A stretch of 64,000 nucleotides of DNA, from contig NZ_JAMTCG010000007.1 in assembly GCF_024171725.1 (NCBI RefSeq), forward strand, positions 124,001-188,000, read 5' to 3'. The position numbers were made by a program, and so were the translations under genes. The DNA comes from Williamsia serinedens. GTDB lineage: Bacteria; Actinomycetota; Actinomycetes; Mycobacteriales; Mycobacteriaceae. A model generated the notes under the pieces. That model saw only the letters and a list, made by a program, of their open reading frames with translations, was not told the origin of the DNA and made no database searches. Position 1 is the stretch's first letter. Each line of letters starts with the position of its first letter. Shown piece after piece: positions 20,114 through 28,761 of this stretch.

Positions 20114-21714
20114 GTGGCGTCCTCCCCTTCCTCGGTCCGTCCCGCGAGCGCCTCGACGGCCTCGGCCACGACGGCACGGTCGTCGAACGGTGACTTCACC
20201 CCGGCCACCTCCTGGCCGGTCTCGTGGCCCTTGCCGGCCACGAGCACGACGTCGCCGGGGCGGGCCCAGGCCACCGCATGGGCGATCGCCGCCGCGCGGT
20301 CGCCGATCTCGACGACCTCCTCCGCACCGACCGGACGCTCGTCGGGGTCGACGCCCTCGGCACCGGCGCGCACCGCGGCCCGGATCAGGGCCGGGTCCTC
20401 GTCGCGGGGGTTGTCGTCGGTGACGACGACGAGGTGGGCACCCCGCGCGGCGGCCGCGCCCATCAGGGGTCGCTTGCCGACGTCGCGGTTGCCGCCGGCC
20501 CCGACCACGACGGCCAGCCGACCCTGCGTCTGTCCGCGCAGGGTCGCGATCACCGCGTCGAGCGCAGCGGGCTTGTGGGCGTAGTCGACGACGGCGAGGA
20601 AGTCCTGGCCGCGGTCGACGAGTTCGACGCGTCCGGGCACCCGGACCTCGGCGATGCCGCGGGCGGCGTCGCCGATCGTCACCCCGGCCGCGTCGGCCAC
20701 GGCGAGCGCGATGACCGCATTGGCGACGTTGTAGCGGCCCGGCAGCGGGACGGACAGGGTGTGGGTCTCCCCCATCGGCGCGCGGACGGTCACGGCCTGC
20801 GACCCGTCGTCGCGCAGTCGGGACGGTCCGGCGAACCACGCGGCCGCGCTGTGACGTGTCGACGTGGTGATCGCGCCGTGGCCGACCATCGACGCGAGCC
20901 GCTCACCCCACTCGTCGTCGACGCAGATCACCGCGCGCGCAGCGTGTTCGGGCGCCTCCGCCACGAAAAGCCGCGATTTCGCCTCGAAGTAGTCCAGCAT
21001 CGTCGGGTGGAAGTCGAGGTGGTCCTGCGACAGGTTCGTGAACGCACCGATCGCGAAATGCGCTCCACGGACGCGTCCCAACGCGAGGGCGTGGCTCGAC
21101 ACCTCCATGACGACGGTGTCGACACCCTGTTCCACCATCGCGGCGAGCATGGCCTGCAGGGTCGGCGCCTCCGGCGTGGTGAGCGAACTGGGCTGTCGCA
21201 CACCGGCGATGCGGGTCTCGACGGTGCCGATCAGGCCGACGCGCTGCCCGGCCGCCATCAGGGCCGACTCGAGCATGTAGCTCGTCGTGGTCTTGCCCGA
21301 GGTGCCGGTGATCCCGATGAGCCGCAGCCGTCGCGACGGCTCCCCGTAGACGCGGGCACTGACGGCGCCCAGGACACTGCGCGGGTCGGGGTGCACAAGG
21401 ACGGCGACGGTGGTGCCCGGAGGCACCGACGTCTCGAGCAGGGACGCTCCGGCGGTGTCGGTGAGGACCGCCGCAGCCCCGGCGTCGATCGCGTCGACCG
21501 CGAACTGCGCGCCGTGCACCCGTGCGCCGGGCAGCGCCGCGAACAGGTCACCGGCGGCGACGTCCTGGGCCCGCAGCGTCGCGCCGGTGACGGTCGTCGC
21601 CGTGGTGGCGCCGCCGAGCAGGTCGAGGCGGGCGGACACCGCGGTGGCGATCGCGTCGACGGCGACCGGGGTGACCGAGGCCGGGCGCAGCACCGATCGC
21701 GACGTCCCCTCGCT
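20110..21714 (-). CDS. murE: UDP-N-acetylmuramoyl-L-alanyl-D-glutamate--2,6-diaminopimelate ligase MurE
   Basis: MurE adds meso-diaminopimelate to the stem peptide. The protein is about 534 residues: substrate domain, ATP loop GITGTSGKTTTS (about residue 140), EVSSHAL, NLSQDHLDFH, and the C-domain with DYAHKPAAL and DDNPRDED. The DNPR tetrad (about residue 434) is the marker of meso-DAP rather than Lys specificity. The GTG at 21714 is preferred because AGGAG lies 10 bases upstream; an ATG at 21753 is possible. Its stop overlaps the start of the murF remnant. Confidence 0.96.
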   Translation of the reverse strand, partial: SEGTSRSVLRPASVTPVAVDAIATAVSARLDLLGGATTATTVTGATLRAQDVAAGDLFAALPGARVHGAQFAVDAIDAGAAAVLTDTAGASLLETSVPPGTTVAVLVHPDPRSVLGAVSARVYGEPSRRLRLIGITGTSGKTTTSYMLESALMAAGQRVGLIGTVETRIAGVRQPSSLTTPEAPTLQAMLAAMVEQGVDTVVMEVSSHALALGRVRGAHFAIGAFTNLSQDHLDFHPTMLDYFEAKSRLFVAEAPEHAARAVICVDDEWGERLASMVGHGAITTSTRHSAAAWFAGPSRLRDDGSQAVTVRAPMGETHTLSVPLPGRYNVANAVIALAVADAAGVTIGDAARGIAEVRVPGRVELVDRGQDFLAVVDYAHKPAALDAVIATLRGQTQGRLAVVVGAGGNRDVGKRPLMGAAAARGAHLVVVTDDNPRDEDPALIRAAVRAGAEGVDPDERPVGAEEVVEIGDRAAAIAHAVAWARPGDVVLVAGKGHETGQEVAGVKSPFDDRAVVAEAVEALAGRTEEGEDAT

Positions 21715-21808
21715 CACCCGATCACCACTCCTGTCGACCACGCCGCCCCGCACCGGGTGCGGGCTCTCCCGAGCACGTCAGCCTACGCGGGCCGCCACGG
21801 ACGACCCG

Positions 21809-23869
21809 TCAGGTCGCCTGCAGGATCATCTCGGGCGCCGGCCGCGCCGACATCGGCACGTGCTCGCGCTGCAGCATCCACGACGCGATCGTCTCGAACA
21901 GCGGTGCCGCGGACTGGCCGCCGCTGCCGTCGCTGCTCCGCGACGGGTTGTCCAGCATGATCCCGACGACGAACCGCGGGTCGTCGGCCGGGGTGATCCC
22001 CGCGAAGGTGATGTTGTAGCTGGAGTTCGAGTAGCAGCCGCAGTTCGGGTCGACCTGCTGGGCGGTTCCCGTCTTGGCGCTCACCTGGTACCCCGGCACC
22101 GCACCCTTCGAGCCGGTGCCCTGCTGCTCGCCCATCGGGTCCTTCTGCACGATGGCGCGGAACATGTCCCGCACGGTCTGCGCGGTCTGCGGGCTGACCA
22201 CCCGGACACCCGCCGGCGGCGCGGTGGGGTCGTCGGATCCCGTCGCCCGCACGATGCGCGGGGGTACGCGGACCCCGTCGTTGGCGATGGCCTGGTACAT
22301 GCTCGTCATCTGCAGCAGCGTCATCGACAGGCCCTGCCCGATCGGCAGGTTGGCGAATGTGCCGCCCGACCACTGGCTGCGCGCCGGGACGTCGCCGGCG
22401 CTCTCGCCGGGGAGGCCGACCTGGGTCCGCTGACCGAGTCCGAACTTCTGCAGCAGCGCCGCGTACCGGTCCTCGCCGACCTTCTGCGCGAGCATCAGGG
22501 TGCCGACGTTCGACGACTTCCCGAAGATGCCGGTCGTCGTGTACGGGGCGACACCGTGCTCCCAGGCGTCGTGGACGGTCACACCGGACATCTGGATGCT
22601 GCCCGGGACCTGGTGCACCTGGGTGGGGGTGGTCAGGCCGTACTCGATGGCGGCGGACGCGGTCACGATCTTGTTGACCGACCCGGGCTCGAAGGGCGAC
22701 GTCACCGGCAGGTTGCCCAGCTGTGCGTCCTGCTGCTGCCCCAGGGGCTTCGACGCGTCGAAGGTGCCGTCGTTGGCCATGGCGAGCACCTCACCGGTGT
22801 GCGCGTCGAGCACCACCGCGGAGGCGTTCTTCGCCCCCGACAGCTGCTTGGCCTTCTGCACCTGCGCCTGCACGAACCACTGGATGTCGGAGTCGATGGT
22901 CAGCTCGACGCGGCGTCCGTCCACCGCGGGGTGCACGTTGCGGGTGCTGCCGGGGATCACCGCGCCGTCGCTGCCGCGGTCGTACGTCTTCGACCCGTCG
23001 GTGCCGTGCAGTGTCGAGTCCATCGACGACTCGAGGCCGATGAGGCCGTTGCCGTCGAAGTCGACGTCGCCGACGACGTTCGCGGCCAGCGACCCGCCCG
23101 GGTACAGGCGGATGTCCTGGCGTTCGGCGCCGACCTCGGGGAAGTCGTCGGTGATCTTGGTGGCGACCGACATGCCCACGGAGCGCGCGAGGTACACGAA
23201 CGGCTGCGAGCTGGTGAGCTCGGACATCAACGACTCGCGGGACACCGCCCCGCCCAGGGCGGTGTAGACCCCGTCGGCGATCTGTCGGATGCGCGTCGAG
23301 GCGTCGGGGGCGGCGGGGTCCTTCGCGTGCGCGGCGTCCATCGCGGCGCGTTCCTTCACCGGCTGGAAGGTCAGGGCGCGCGCTTCCTCGGTGTAGGCGA
23401 TGGGCTTCCCGTTGCGGTCGACGATGGGCCCGCGCTTGGCCGCGAGGACCTCGGTCACCGCGCGCTGGTCGGCCGCCTGCGCCGACAACGACGAGGACTC
23501 GAAGATCTGCAGCGACACAAGCTTCCCCGCGACGAGCACGACGGCGAGCCCGAGGACGAGCGCGCCGATCCGGGTGCGGGTGACGAACTGGGGCACGGCG
23601 GTGCGGACACGGGCGCCGGCGCTGACGCGACCGTCGCCGCGGATGCTGCCCGAGTGCGGCCGTCCGGCACGCGGCGGCGCGTCGTCCCGGTTGCGCGCGC
23701 CCGAGGAGGCCTTGCGCGCGCCGGACGGCGGGCGACGGGTGCGTGTGGTGCTCATGTCGCCGGTGCGGCCGCGGCGCACGGAGCGGTCGGGGTCCGGGGC
23801 ATGGCCCGAGTCTGCTCCGCGAGACGCGCTGCGTGACGCACCGCGCCCGGCGTGGCGCCGATCCGTCAT
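21809..23869 (-). CDS. ftsI: Penicillin-binding protein 3-type septal transpeptidase FtsI (PbpB)
   Basis: This class B PBP crosslinks septal peptidoglycan with FtsW. The 686-residue protein has a basic cytoplasmic tail of about 95 residues, one membrane anchor (about 100-120, IGALVLGLAVVLVAGKLVSL), a pedestal domain (RGPIVDRNGKPIAYT), and the transpeptidase domain with active site S397-V-N-K400, S452-S-N and KTGT at 599-602. The ATG start overlaps the ftsL stop as ATGA. The Arg-rich N-terminus is the region that binds Wag31 or FtsQ-type partners in mycobacteria. Confidence 0.96.
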   Translation of the reverse strand: MTDRRHAGRGASRSASRGADSGHAPDPDRSVRRGRTGDMSTTRTRRPPSGARKASSGARNRDDAPPRAGRPHSGSIRGDGRVSAGARVRTAVPQFVTRTRIGALVLGLAVVLVAGKLVSLQIFESSSLSAQAADQRAVTEVLAAKRGPIVDRNGKPIAYTEEARALTFQPVKERAAMDAAHAKDPAAPDASTRIRQIADGVYTALGGAVSRESLMSELTSSQPFVYLARSVGMSVATKITDDFPEVGAERQDIRLYPGGSLAANVVGDVDFDGNGLIGLESSMDSTLHGTDGSKTYDRGSDGAVIPGSTRNVHPAVDGRRVELTIDSDIQWFVQAQVQKAKQLSGAKNASAVVLDAHTGEVLAMANDGTFDASKPLGQQQDAQLGNLPVTSPFEPGSVNKIVTASAAIEYGLTTPTQVHQVPGSIQMSGVTVHDAWEHGVAPYTTTGIFGKSSNVGTLMLAQKVGEDRYAALLQKFGLGQRTQVGLPGESAGDVPARSQWSGGTFANLPIGQGLSMTLLQMTSMYQAIANDGVRVPPRIVRATGSDDPTAPPAGVRVVSPQTAQTVRDMFRAIVQKDPMGEQQGTGSKGAVPGYQVSAKTGTAQQVDPNCGCYSNSSYNITFAGITPADDPRFVVGIMLDNPSRSSDGSGGQSAAPLFETIASWMLQREHVPMSARPAPEMILQAT

Positions 23870-24747
23870 CGGGGAACGGACGAGTCCGTCGACCCGGACT
23901 GCGCCTGTCGACCGGCCGTCGTCGGTGTGGTGCCCGCGGGTGCGGTGGCCGCGGACGGCGCGGGAGCGGTGGCCGCCGACGCGGCCGGTGCGGTGTTCGT
24001 CGCGGTCCCGCTGCCGGGCAACACGTTCGGGGCGGGCGCCACGGCGGGATCCGTCGCGCCCGACACCGCACCGGAGGCGGGGGCGGCGGCGGTGTTGCCG
24101 TCGGTGGACGAGCCCGGCTGCGGCACGACGGCGCGCGGGGTGCCCTCGTTGAGGGCAGGGGCCGGCGCACCCGAGGCGGGCGCCGGGTCACCGACGATGC
24201 GGATCCGGTTGTCGGGCCCCACGACCATGCGGGCGACGTCCTTCGACGGGATGAGTCCCTGCTGCGCCGCCTTCTTGGCGAGTTCCGGTGCGCTGTTGGC
24301 GAGTTCGTAGGACTTGTTCAGCGCGTCCCGCTGCGCGCTGAGGGTGGCGTTCTGCTCCCGCGCGTCGGACAGTCCGTAGGAGTCCTCTGCGGCGGTGGTC
24401 GACAGCCAGAGTGTCAGCGCGAGTCCGACGGCGAGGATCGCGACGACGAGGACGGCGAACGGCATGCGGCGCAACGCGTCCGCGGGCGAACCGACGAGCC
24501 GCGCCCACACCCCGCGGGACCGGTCGCGCGCACCGGTCAGCTCGGCGGTCGACCGCTGGACGGTCCGTCGCCGGCGGCGCTCGATCGCGCGCTGGGCGGC
24601 CGGAGACCGTGTCCCTCGCGTCCGCGTCGTCGACTCCCGGGCCTCACGACGCGGGCGCCGGTCGGTGGCTCGATCGTCGGCCTCCAGGACCGCAGTGGCG
24701 CCGGCGGGGTCGCGCAGCAGGCCGTCGTCGTGGTCGTCACCGGTCAT
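23866..24747 (-). CDS. ftsL: FtsL-like divisome protein with long Ala/Pro-rich tail
   Basis: The 293-residue bitopic protein has a charged cytoplasmic region (1-95) and one transmembrane helix (about 97-119, FAVLVVAILAVGLALTLWL). A short FtsL/DivIC-like coiled coil follows (AREQNATLSAQRDALNKSYELA), then a low-complexity Ala/Pro/Thr/Ser tail of about 110 residues. Its place between rsmH and ftsI is that of ftsL, and of Rv2164c in mycobacteria. The tail is extracytoplasmic and probably spans the wall. Sequence similarity to FtsL is weak, so the call rests on topology and position. Confidence 0.85.
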   Translation of the reverse strand: MTGDDHDDGLLRDPAGATAVLEADDRATDRRPRREARESTTRTRGTRSPAAQRAIERRRRRTVQRSTAELTGARDRSRGVWARLVGSPADALRRMPFAVLVVAILAVGLALTLWLSTTAAEDSYGLSDAREQNATLSAQRDALNKSYELANSAPELAKKAAQQGLIPSKDVARMVVGPDNRIRIVGDPAPASGAPAPALNEGTPRAVVPQPGSSTDGNTAAAPASGAVSGATDPAVAPAPNVLPGSGTATNTAPAASAATAPAPSAATAPAGTTPTTAGRQAQSGSTDSSVPR

Positions 24748-24817
24748 CGGCGGGTCTCCCTCGGGGTGCGGGCGGTCGATGGTGCGGGGTGGGAAGAGTC
24801 TCGGTACGCGTCGTCGC

Positions 24818-25792
24818 TCACGCGGGCGCCGTGCGTTCGACGGCGCGCAGGCGCACCGGTGCCGATCGGGGGTTGCGGTCGAGCTCGTCCTGGTCGGCCC
24901 GTTCGGCGCCGCGGGTCACGGCGACGAAGGTCGGACCGGTGCCGGGGAGGTCGAAGGGCAGCCCCGGTGGTGTGGACGAGGTGGTGCGACGGGCGAACTC
25001 GCGCTTGACGATCCGGTCCTCGAGCGACTGGTAGCTCATCACCACCAGGCGTCCGCCGACGGCGAGCGCATCGAGGGCGCGCGGGATCGCGTCCTGCAGC
25101 GAGTCGAGCTCACCGTTCACCTCGATGCGCAGCGCCTGGAAGGTGCGCTTGGCCGGGTGTCCCCCGGTGCGACGGGTCGCGGCCGGGATGACGCGGTAGA
25201 GCAGTTCGACGAGACGGCCGCTGGTGGCGAACGGTTCGACGGCGCGCTCGCGCAGCACGGCCGAGGCGATCTTCCCCGCGAACCGCTCCTCGCCGTAGGT
25301 CGAGAGCACCCGTGCGAGGTCGCCGTGCTCGTAGGTGTTGAGGACGTCGGCGGCCGTCGGGCCGTGGGATGTGTCCATCCGCATGTCCAGCGGGGCGTCG
25401 ACCGAGTACGCGAACCCGCGGTCGGCCTGGTCCAGCTGCATCGACGAGACCCCGAGGTCGTAGAGCGCCGCGTCCACCGCGTCGAGGCCGGCGTCGGCGA
25501 GCACCTCGTCGACGGCGTCGTACCGACGGTGGGCGATCGTCAGCCGGTCGGCGAAGGGAGCCAGGCGCGCTCGCGCACCGGCGATGGCGGCGCTGTCCCG
25601 ATCGAGGGCGACCACACGGACCTCCGGGAAGGTCTGCAGGATCAGTTCGGTGTGTCCGCCGGCACCGAGGGTCCCGTCGACGAAGACCGCGTCCCGCCCG
25701 TCGGGGGCGGTGCGGGTGAGTGCCGGTGTGACGAGCTCCAGCATCCGCCGGGCCATGACCGGGATGTGGCCGTGATCGCCGGTGATGGACAT
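24818..25792 (-). CDS. rsmH: 16S rRNA (cytosine(1402)-N(4))-methyltransferase RsmH (MraW)
   Basis: RsmH methylates C1402 of 16S rRNA using S-adenosylmethionine. The 324-residue protein opens [18 protein letters not shown], has the SAM loop [15 protein letters not shown], the [10 protein letters not shown] motif, and the RsmH-specific [15 protein letters not shown] and [11 protein letters not shown] segments. The ATG at 25792 is chosen by the conserved HIPVM start; the frame stays open far upstream, but that stretch contains the tandem hairpin repeat and is non-coding. It is second in the mraZ-led operon. Confidence 0.96.
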   Translation of the reverse strand: MSITGDHGHIPVMARRMLELVTPALTRTAPDGRDAVFVDGTLGAGGHTELILQTFPEVRVVALDRDSAAIAGARARLAPFADRLTIAHRRYDAVDEVLADAGLDAVDAALYDLGVSSMQLDQADRGFAYSVDAPLDMRMDTSHGPTAADVLNTYEHGDLARVLSTYGEERFAGKIASAVLRERAVEPFATSGRLVELLYRVIPAATRRTGGHPAKRTFQALRIEVNGELDSLQDAIPRALDALAVGGRLVVMSYQSLEDRIVKREFARRTTSSTPPGLPFDLPGTGPTFVAVTRGAERADQDELDRNPRSAPVRLRAVERTAPA

Positions 25793-25863
25793 CCGCGGCA
25801 CCCTTTCGCGACGGCTGGCGGCGGTGACCGCTGCGGTGAGGCCGGGTCTCCGCCCGAAACCGG

Positions 25864-25935
25864 ACCTGGCGCTGGGGAAGTGCGTCAGGGTCGGACCGAA
25901 CCTGGCGCTGGGGAAGTGCGTCAGGGTCGGATCGG
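25864..25935 (-). ncRNA. Tandem 36-bp hairpin repeat in the rsmH leader (mraW RNA motif-like)
   Basis: Two adjacent 36-bp units (25864-25899 and 25900-25935) differ at only two positions. On the minus strand each folds as CCTGACGC-ACTTCCCCA-GCGCCAGG, an 8-bp stem with one A-C mismatch and a C-rich 9-base loop. They lie 72 bases upstream of rsmH, between it and mraZ. A structured element called the mraW RNA motif is known from this position in actinobacteria; the loop resembles my recollection of it, so the match is tentative. Two tandem copies would be unusual. Confidence 0.5.
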
Positions 25936-26004
25936 GCGAAGGCCTGGCCTCGCCGAGTGCGGTCGCGGTGCGTCCCGCCGTCGTCTCCGGTGGCGGGACC
26001 GTGA

Positions 26005-26436
26005 TCACAGGATCGATCCCAGTGCCGGGTTGTCTCCGCGCGAGTAGCTCTCCTCGTGCTGTGACTGGTAGGCCTCCCATGCCTGGGAGTCCCACACCTC
26101 CACGTTGTCGAAGTTGCCGATCACGGTGCACGCCTTCGACAGGCCGGCGTAGCGCCGGTGCTCCGCCGAGAGCGTGATGCGTCCCTGAGCATCGGGGACC
26201 ATCTCCTCCGTGCTCGACATGAGGGTGCGCTGGAACATGCGCGCCTTCTCGTCGACCTTGGACGCCGCTGCGGCACGCAGCGCGATCTCCTCGAACTTCT
26301 CCGGCGAGTAGATGACGAGGCACCGGTCCTGACCGCGTGTCACCAACATCCCTCCCGCCAGTTGTTCGCGGAACTTCGCGGGCAACGTGAGCCGCCCCTT
26401 GTCGTCCAACTTGTGTGCATGGGTGCCGACGAACAC
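26005..26436 (-). CDS. mraZ: Transcriptional regulator MraZ
   Basis: The 143-residue protein has two SpoVT/AbrB-like repeats, each with a DxxGR core: [19 protein letters not shown] near the N-terminus and [18 protein letters not shown] at about residues 78-95. MraZ binds repeated GTGGG boxes upstream of its own operon and tunes division and wall genes. The GTG at 26436 ([12 protein letters not shown]) is preceded by GGGAGGTG and gives the same length as mycobacterial MraZ. The boxes it should bind are visible at 26494-26518. Confidence 0.95.
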   Translation of the reverse strand: MFVGTHAHKLDDKGRLTLPAKFREQLAGGMLVTRGQDRCLVIYSPEKFEEIALRAAAASKVDEKARMFQRTLMSSTEEMVPDAQGRITLSAEHRRYAGLSKACTVIGNFDNVEVWDSQAWEAYQSQHEESYSRGDNPALGSIL

Positions 26437-26493
26437 GTCCGCGACACCTCCCGCCGGTGAAGGAAGGGGGTCCGGCACTCCCTGCCTCCGCGA

Positions 26494-26520
26494 GCCACTC
26501 TACCCCACTTTCCCCCACTT
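26494..26520 (-). promoter_or_regulatory. MraZ-type operator: three GTGG(G) boxes at 10-bp spacing
   Basis: On the minus strand AGTGGGGGAA, AGTGGGGTAG and AGTGGCTCGC follow one another with exact 10-bp periodicity, 58 bp upstream of the mraZ start. MraZ is known to bind direct GTGGGN repeats on one face of the helix. Autoregulation is inferred. Confidence 0.75.
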
Positions 26521-26691
26521 GCCACCATGTCTGGGCGCAGTTGCCGCTTCAGGTCGCCAAAAAGAGCCGTGAAATGCAGGTTTTCCGGTGGGGCGATCAT
26601 CGCCAAATCCGCGGTCGCGTCGCGTCGCTCTCCGACGAAACCGCAGGTCGCACCGACCGCCGCCACCGTGACGGGACCCGGGTGGCCGCAG

Positions 26692-26706
26692 GTGGGTGAA
26701 AGTGGG
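26692..26706 (+). promoter_or_regulatory. Second, oppositely oriented pair of MraZ-like boxes
   Basis: GTGGGTGAAA followed by GTGGG gives two boxes at 10-bp spacing on the plus strand, about 190 bp upstream of the main operator. It could let MraZ bridge two sites, or it may be a chance G-rich match. The rest of the 382-bp gap between mraZ and the DUF3040 gene shows only these boxes and the terminator at 26745-26777. Confidence 0.35.
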
Positions 26707-26744
26707 GACCCGGGGGGCGACAGGGCCGGACCCCCGACACGACG

Positions 26745-26777
26745 AAGGCCGCGCACCCGGATGGGTACGCGGCCTTG
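26745..26777 (-). terminator. Hairpin terminator after the DUF3040 gene
   Basis: AAGGCCGCG-C-ACCC, loop GGAT, GGGT-A-CGCGGCCTT forms a 13-bp stem with one mismatch, 42 bases downstream of the DUF3040 stop. There is no T-tract, as usual in high-GC actinobacteria. Its symmetry would also stop transcripts from the other direction. Confidence 0.7.
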
Positions 26778-26818
26778 TCGGTGTGGGCGCCCGTCAGTAC
26801 GGACGCGTCACCATGAGG

Positions 26819-27226
26819 TCACTCCTGGTCGAACCGGCGGTTGAACCGCTCCTCCATGCGCTCGCTGAACGATCGCGACGAGCGATTGCGTCCCCGACGC
26901 GACTGCCCGTCGCCGCCGGAGCTCTCGCCCGCCGACGCCGCCGGCGCCGAGCCGACGCCCCAGAGCGCCAGCAGACCCGCGCCGAACATCACCAGGAACC
27001 CGATGAGGCTGAGGATGGGGAACCCGCCGACGGTCACGTCGACGACGACCCCGCCGATGAGGAGAGCCAGGCCGATCACGAAGACGACAGCCGCCTGCAA
27101 CCGACGCCGTGCCGCCGACCCGCCGAACCGACGCCGACGTACGTTCGACGCGAACTTCGGGTCTTCGGCGTAGAGCGCGTTCTCGATCTGTTCGAGCATC
27201 CGCTGCTCGTGCTCCGAGAGTGGCAC
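26819..27226 (-). CDS. DUF3040 membrane protein (Rv2169c-like)
   Basis: The 135-residue protein starts VPLSEHEQRMLEQIENALYAEDPKF, the DUF3040 hallmark. It has two membrane helices (about 44-66 and 70-90) and a basic, Arg-rich C-terminal tail. The GTG at 27226 follows TTAGGAGG. DUF3040 proteins sit beside mraZ in many actinobacteria; their role is unknown, though the neighbourhood suggests envelope or division. A terminator lies just downstream. Confidence 0.85.
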   Translation of the reverse strand: MPLSEHEQRMLEQIENALYAEDPKFASNVRRRRFGGSAARRRLQAAVVFVIGLALLIGGVVVDVTVGGFPILSLIGFLVMFGAGLLALWGVGSAPAASAGESSGGDGQSRRGRNRSSRSFSERMEERFNRRFDQE

Positions 27227-27391
27227 CGCCCCTCCTAACAGCACTCGGTCCGGTGACCGGATTCGTTGCGAGTCGTCTCGCCCAGTTGGCGTGTCCGAGC
27301 GGCTCGGGCCCGCGTCCCGGGCCAGTGAGCCAATACTACGAGGTGTTCGGCGATGCGACCACCATTACTCACCCGACACAGGACCACTGTG

Positions 27392-27844
27392 TCACGCCGT
27401 CTGCATGTCGGACGGCGACCACCGCTGCGGGGCGACTTCGCCGCGGGCGCAGGCGTCGACGAGAGCCTCGACATCGGCGAGGAAGTCGACCACGGCCGAC
27501 CGCGTCGCCGAGACCGTCTCCCCTGGGACGTCGTGCACGACGCCCAGTTCGATGTCCGTGCGCAGCCGGGACAGCCCGGCGAAGTAGGTGGCCCACCGCG
27601 TGAAGGCCGGGACGCTGCGCGGCAGCCGCGCCCACGCACTCGCCGGGCCGCGCCGCCGGGTGGACGTCTCGCCGACGGCCAGCGCGGCGCCCGCCGCGCG
27701 CAGTGCCGCGAGGTACAGCCCGCGCACCTGCTCGGTGGTGTCGTCGACGTCGTCGGCGTGCACGGTCATGGTGTCGGCGCGGGCGAGCAGGTCGCGCGCT
27801 CGCAGGATCGCCCTCGGATCAGGTGTCGACCGTCGTGTCGTCAT
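27392..27844 (-). CDS. SAV_6107-family HEPN-domain protein
   Basis: The 150-residue all-helical protein begins MTTRRSTPDPRAILRARDLLARA and carries the family pattern YLAALRAAGAALAVGE, then GPASAWARLPRSVPAFTRWATYFAG. HEPN proteins often act as RNases or as partners of nucleotidyltransferases, but the RxxxxH motif of active HEPN nucleases is not seen, so no activity is claimed. The ATG at 27844 follows GAGAGGGGAG. It is divergent from a GNAT gene, with a perfect SOS box between them. Confidence 0.8.
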   Translation of the reverse strand: MTTRRSTPDPRAILRARDLLARADTMTVHADDVDDTTEQVRGLYLAALRAAGAALAVGETSTRRRGPASAWARLPRSVPAFTRWATYFAGLSRLRTDIELGVVHDVPGETVSATRSAVVDFLADVEALVDACARGEVAPQRWSPSDMQTA

Positions 27845-28060
27845 CGCGCTCCCCTCTCCGTCGGCGTTTCTGCTCGTGTCCGGTTCAACGTCGCGTCCGC
27901 GCCGCTGCGTCCCTCGCCCGCTGACGATGTCGGTGATACCCGCCACCACCGACAACCGGCCCGGAGACGGACCGGCCCGGCGGCAGACGCTTCCCTCGTC
28001 CACCACCGGGCCGACCGGAGGTCGCCGGGTGGGAAGTCACTCGTCGCGGAGGTTGAGCAC

Positions 28061-28076
28061 TCGAACACCCGTTCGA
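28061..28076. promoter_or_regulatory. LexA SOS box
   Basis: TCGAAC-ACCC-GTTCGA matches exactly the symmetric actinobacterial LexA consensus TCGAAC-N4-GTTCGA. It lies 54 bp upstream of the GNAT start and 216 bp upstream of the HEPN start. A second inverted repeat, CCTAT-TCAAT-ATAGG, follows at 28077-28091, and TTGAGC at 28053 could be a -35. The rest of the 286-bp gap shows nothing else. Confidence 0.8.
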
Positions 28077-28130
28077 CCTATTCAATATAGGCCACCCCCC
28101 GCGCAGTGCTCAAGAGGAGGCGCAGACCCC

Positions 28131-28715
28131 GTGCCGGTCCGACTCGTCGACCTGACCGTCGATGACATCGACACATGGTTGGCCCCCGCACTCGACATCT
28201 ATGTCGCCGCGATGGGGTATCCACGCGGCACCCAGGCGCACCGGGCCCCGCTCTGGACCGACCACACCCGGCGACCCGGATGGCAGGCCGTCGGCGCGGT
28301 CGAGACCGACACCGTCGACGGGTCCGACCGCCTCGTCGCCATCGGATACGGCTACCGCGGCGCCCCCGACCAGTGGTGGAACCAGCAGTTGTGCGCCGGC
28401 CTGCGGCTCGCGGGCTTCACCGCACCGCAGATCACCGAGATCACCCGCGACTACTTCGAGCTCACCGAACTACACGTCGACCCCGCGCGTCAGGGCGCGG
28501 GCCTCGGCCAGCGCGTCCTCGTCCGACTGCTGCGGGACCGGCTCGAGAGCAGCGTGTTGTTGTCGACCCCGGAGGTCGCCCGCGACGACAACCGGGCGTG
28601 GCGGCTCTACCGACGCCTCGGGTTCGACGACCTGCTGCGGCATTTCAGCTTCACCGGCGACCCACGGCCGTTCGCCGTCCTCGGGCGGCGGCTGCCGATG
28701 CGCGCGGACCACTGA
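28131..28715 (+). CDS. GNAT-family N-acetyltransferase (Rv2170-like)
   Basis: The 194-residue protein has the GNAT acetyl-CoA loop at about residues 120-140 (ELHVDPARQGAGLGQRVLVRLL, the Q/RxxGxG/A pattern) and the late ARDDNRAWRLYRRLGF motif. The GTG at 28131 is set by AAGAGGAGG 11 bases upstream. It occupies the position of Rv2170, a mycobacterial acetyltransferase reported to act on lysine residues of a metabolic enzyme. The substrate here is not visible. The SOS box upstream implies induction on DNA damage, which would be new for this family. Confidence 0.85.
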   Translation: MPVRLVDLTVDDIDTWLAPALDIYVAAMGYPRGTQAHRAPLWTDHTRRPGWQAVGAVETDTVDGSDRLVAIGYGYRGAPDQWWNQQLCAGLRLAGFTAPQITEITRDYFELTELHVDPARQGAGLGQRVLVRLLRDRLESSVLLSTPEVARDDNRAWRLYRRLGFDDLLRHFSFTGDPRPFAVLGRRLPMRADH

Positions 28716-28761
28716 CCCGGCGGTTCGTCTCGCCCCGGCCGGCACCGGGCACCATGGAGTG

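Noticed and set aside
25793-26518. N-terminal extension of RsmH through the mraZ region
   Set aside because: The extension has no homology-like content, reads through mraZ in another frame and through the tandem hairpin repeat; the conserved family start is at 25792.
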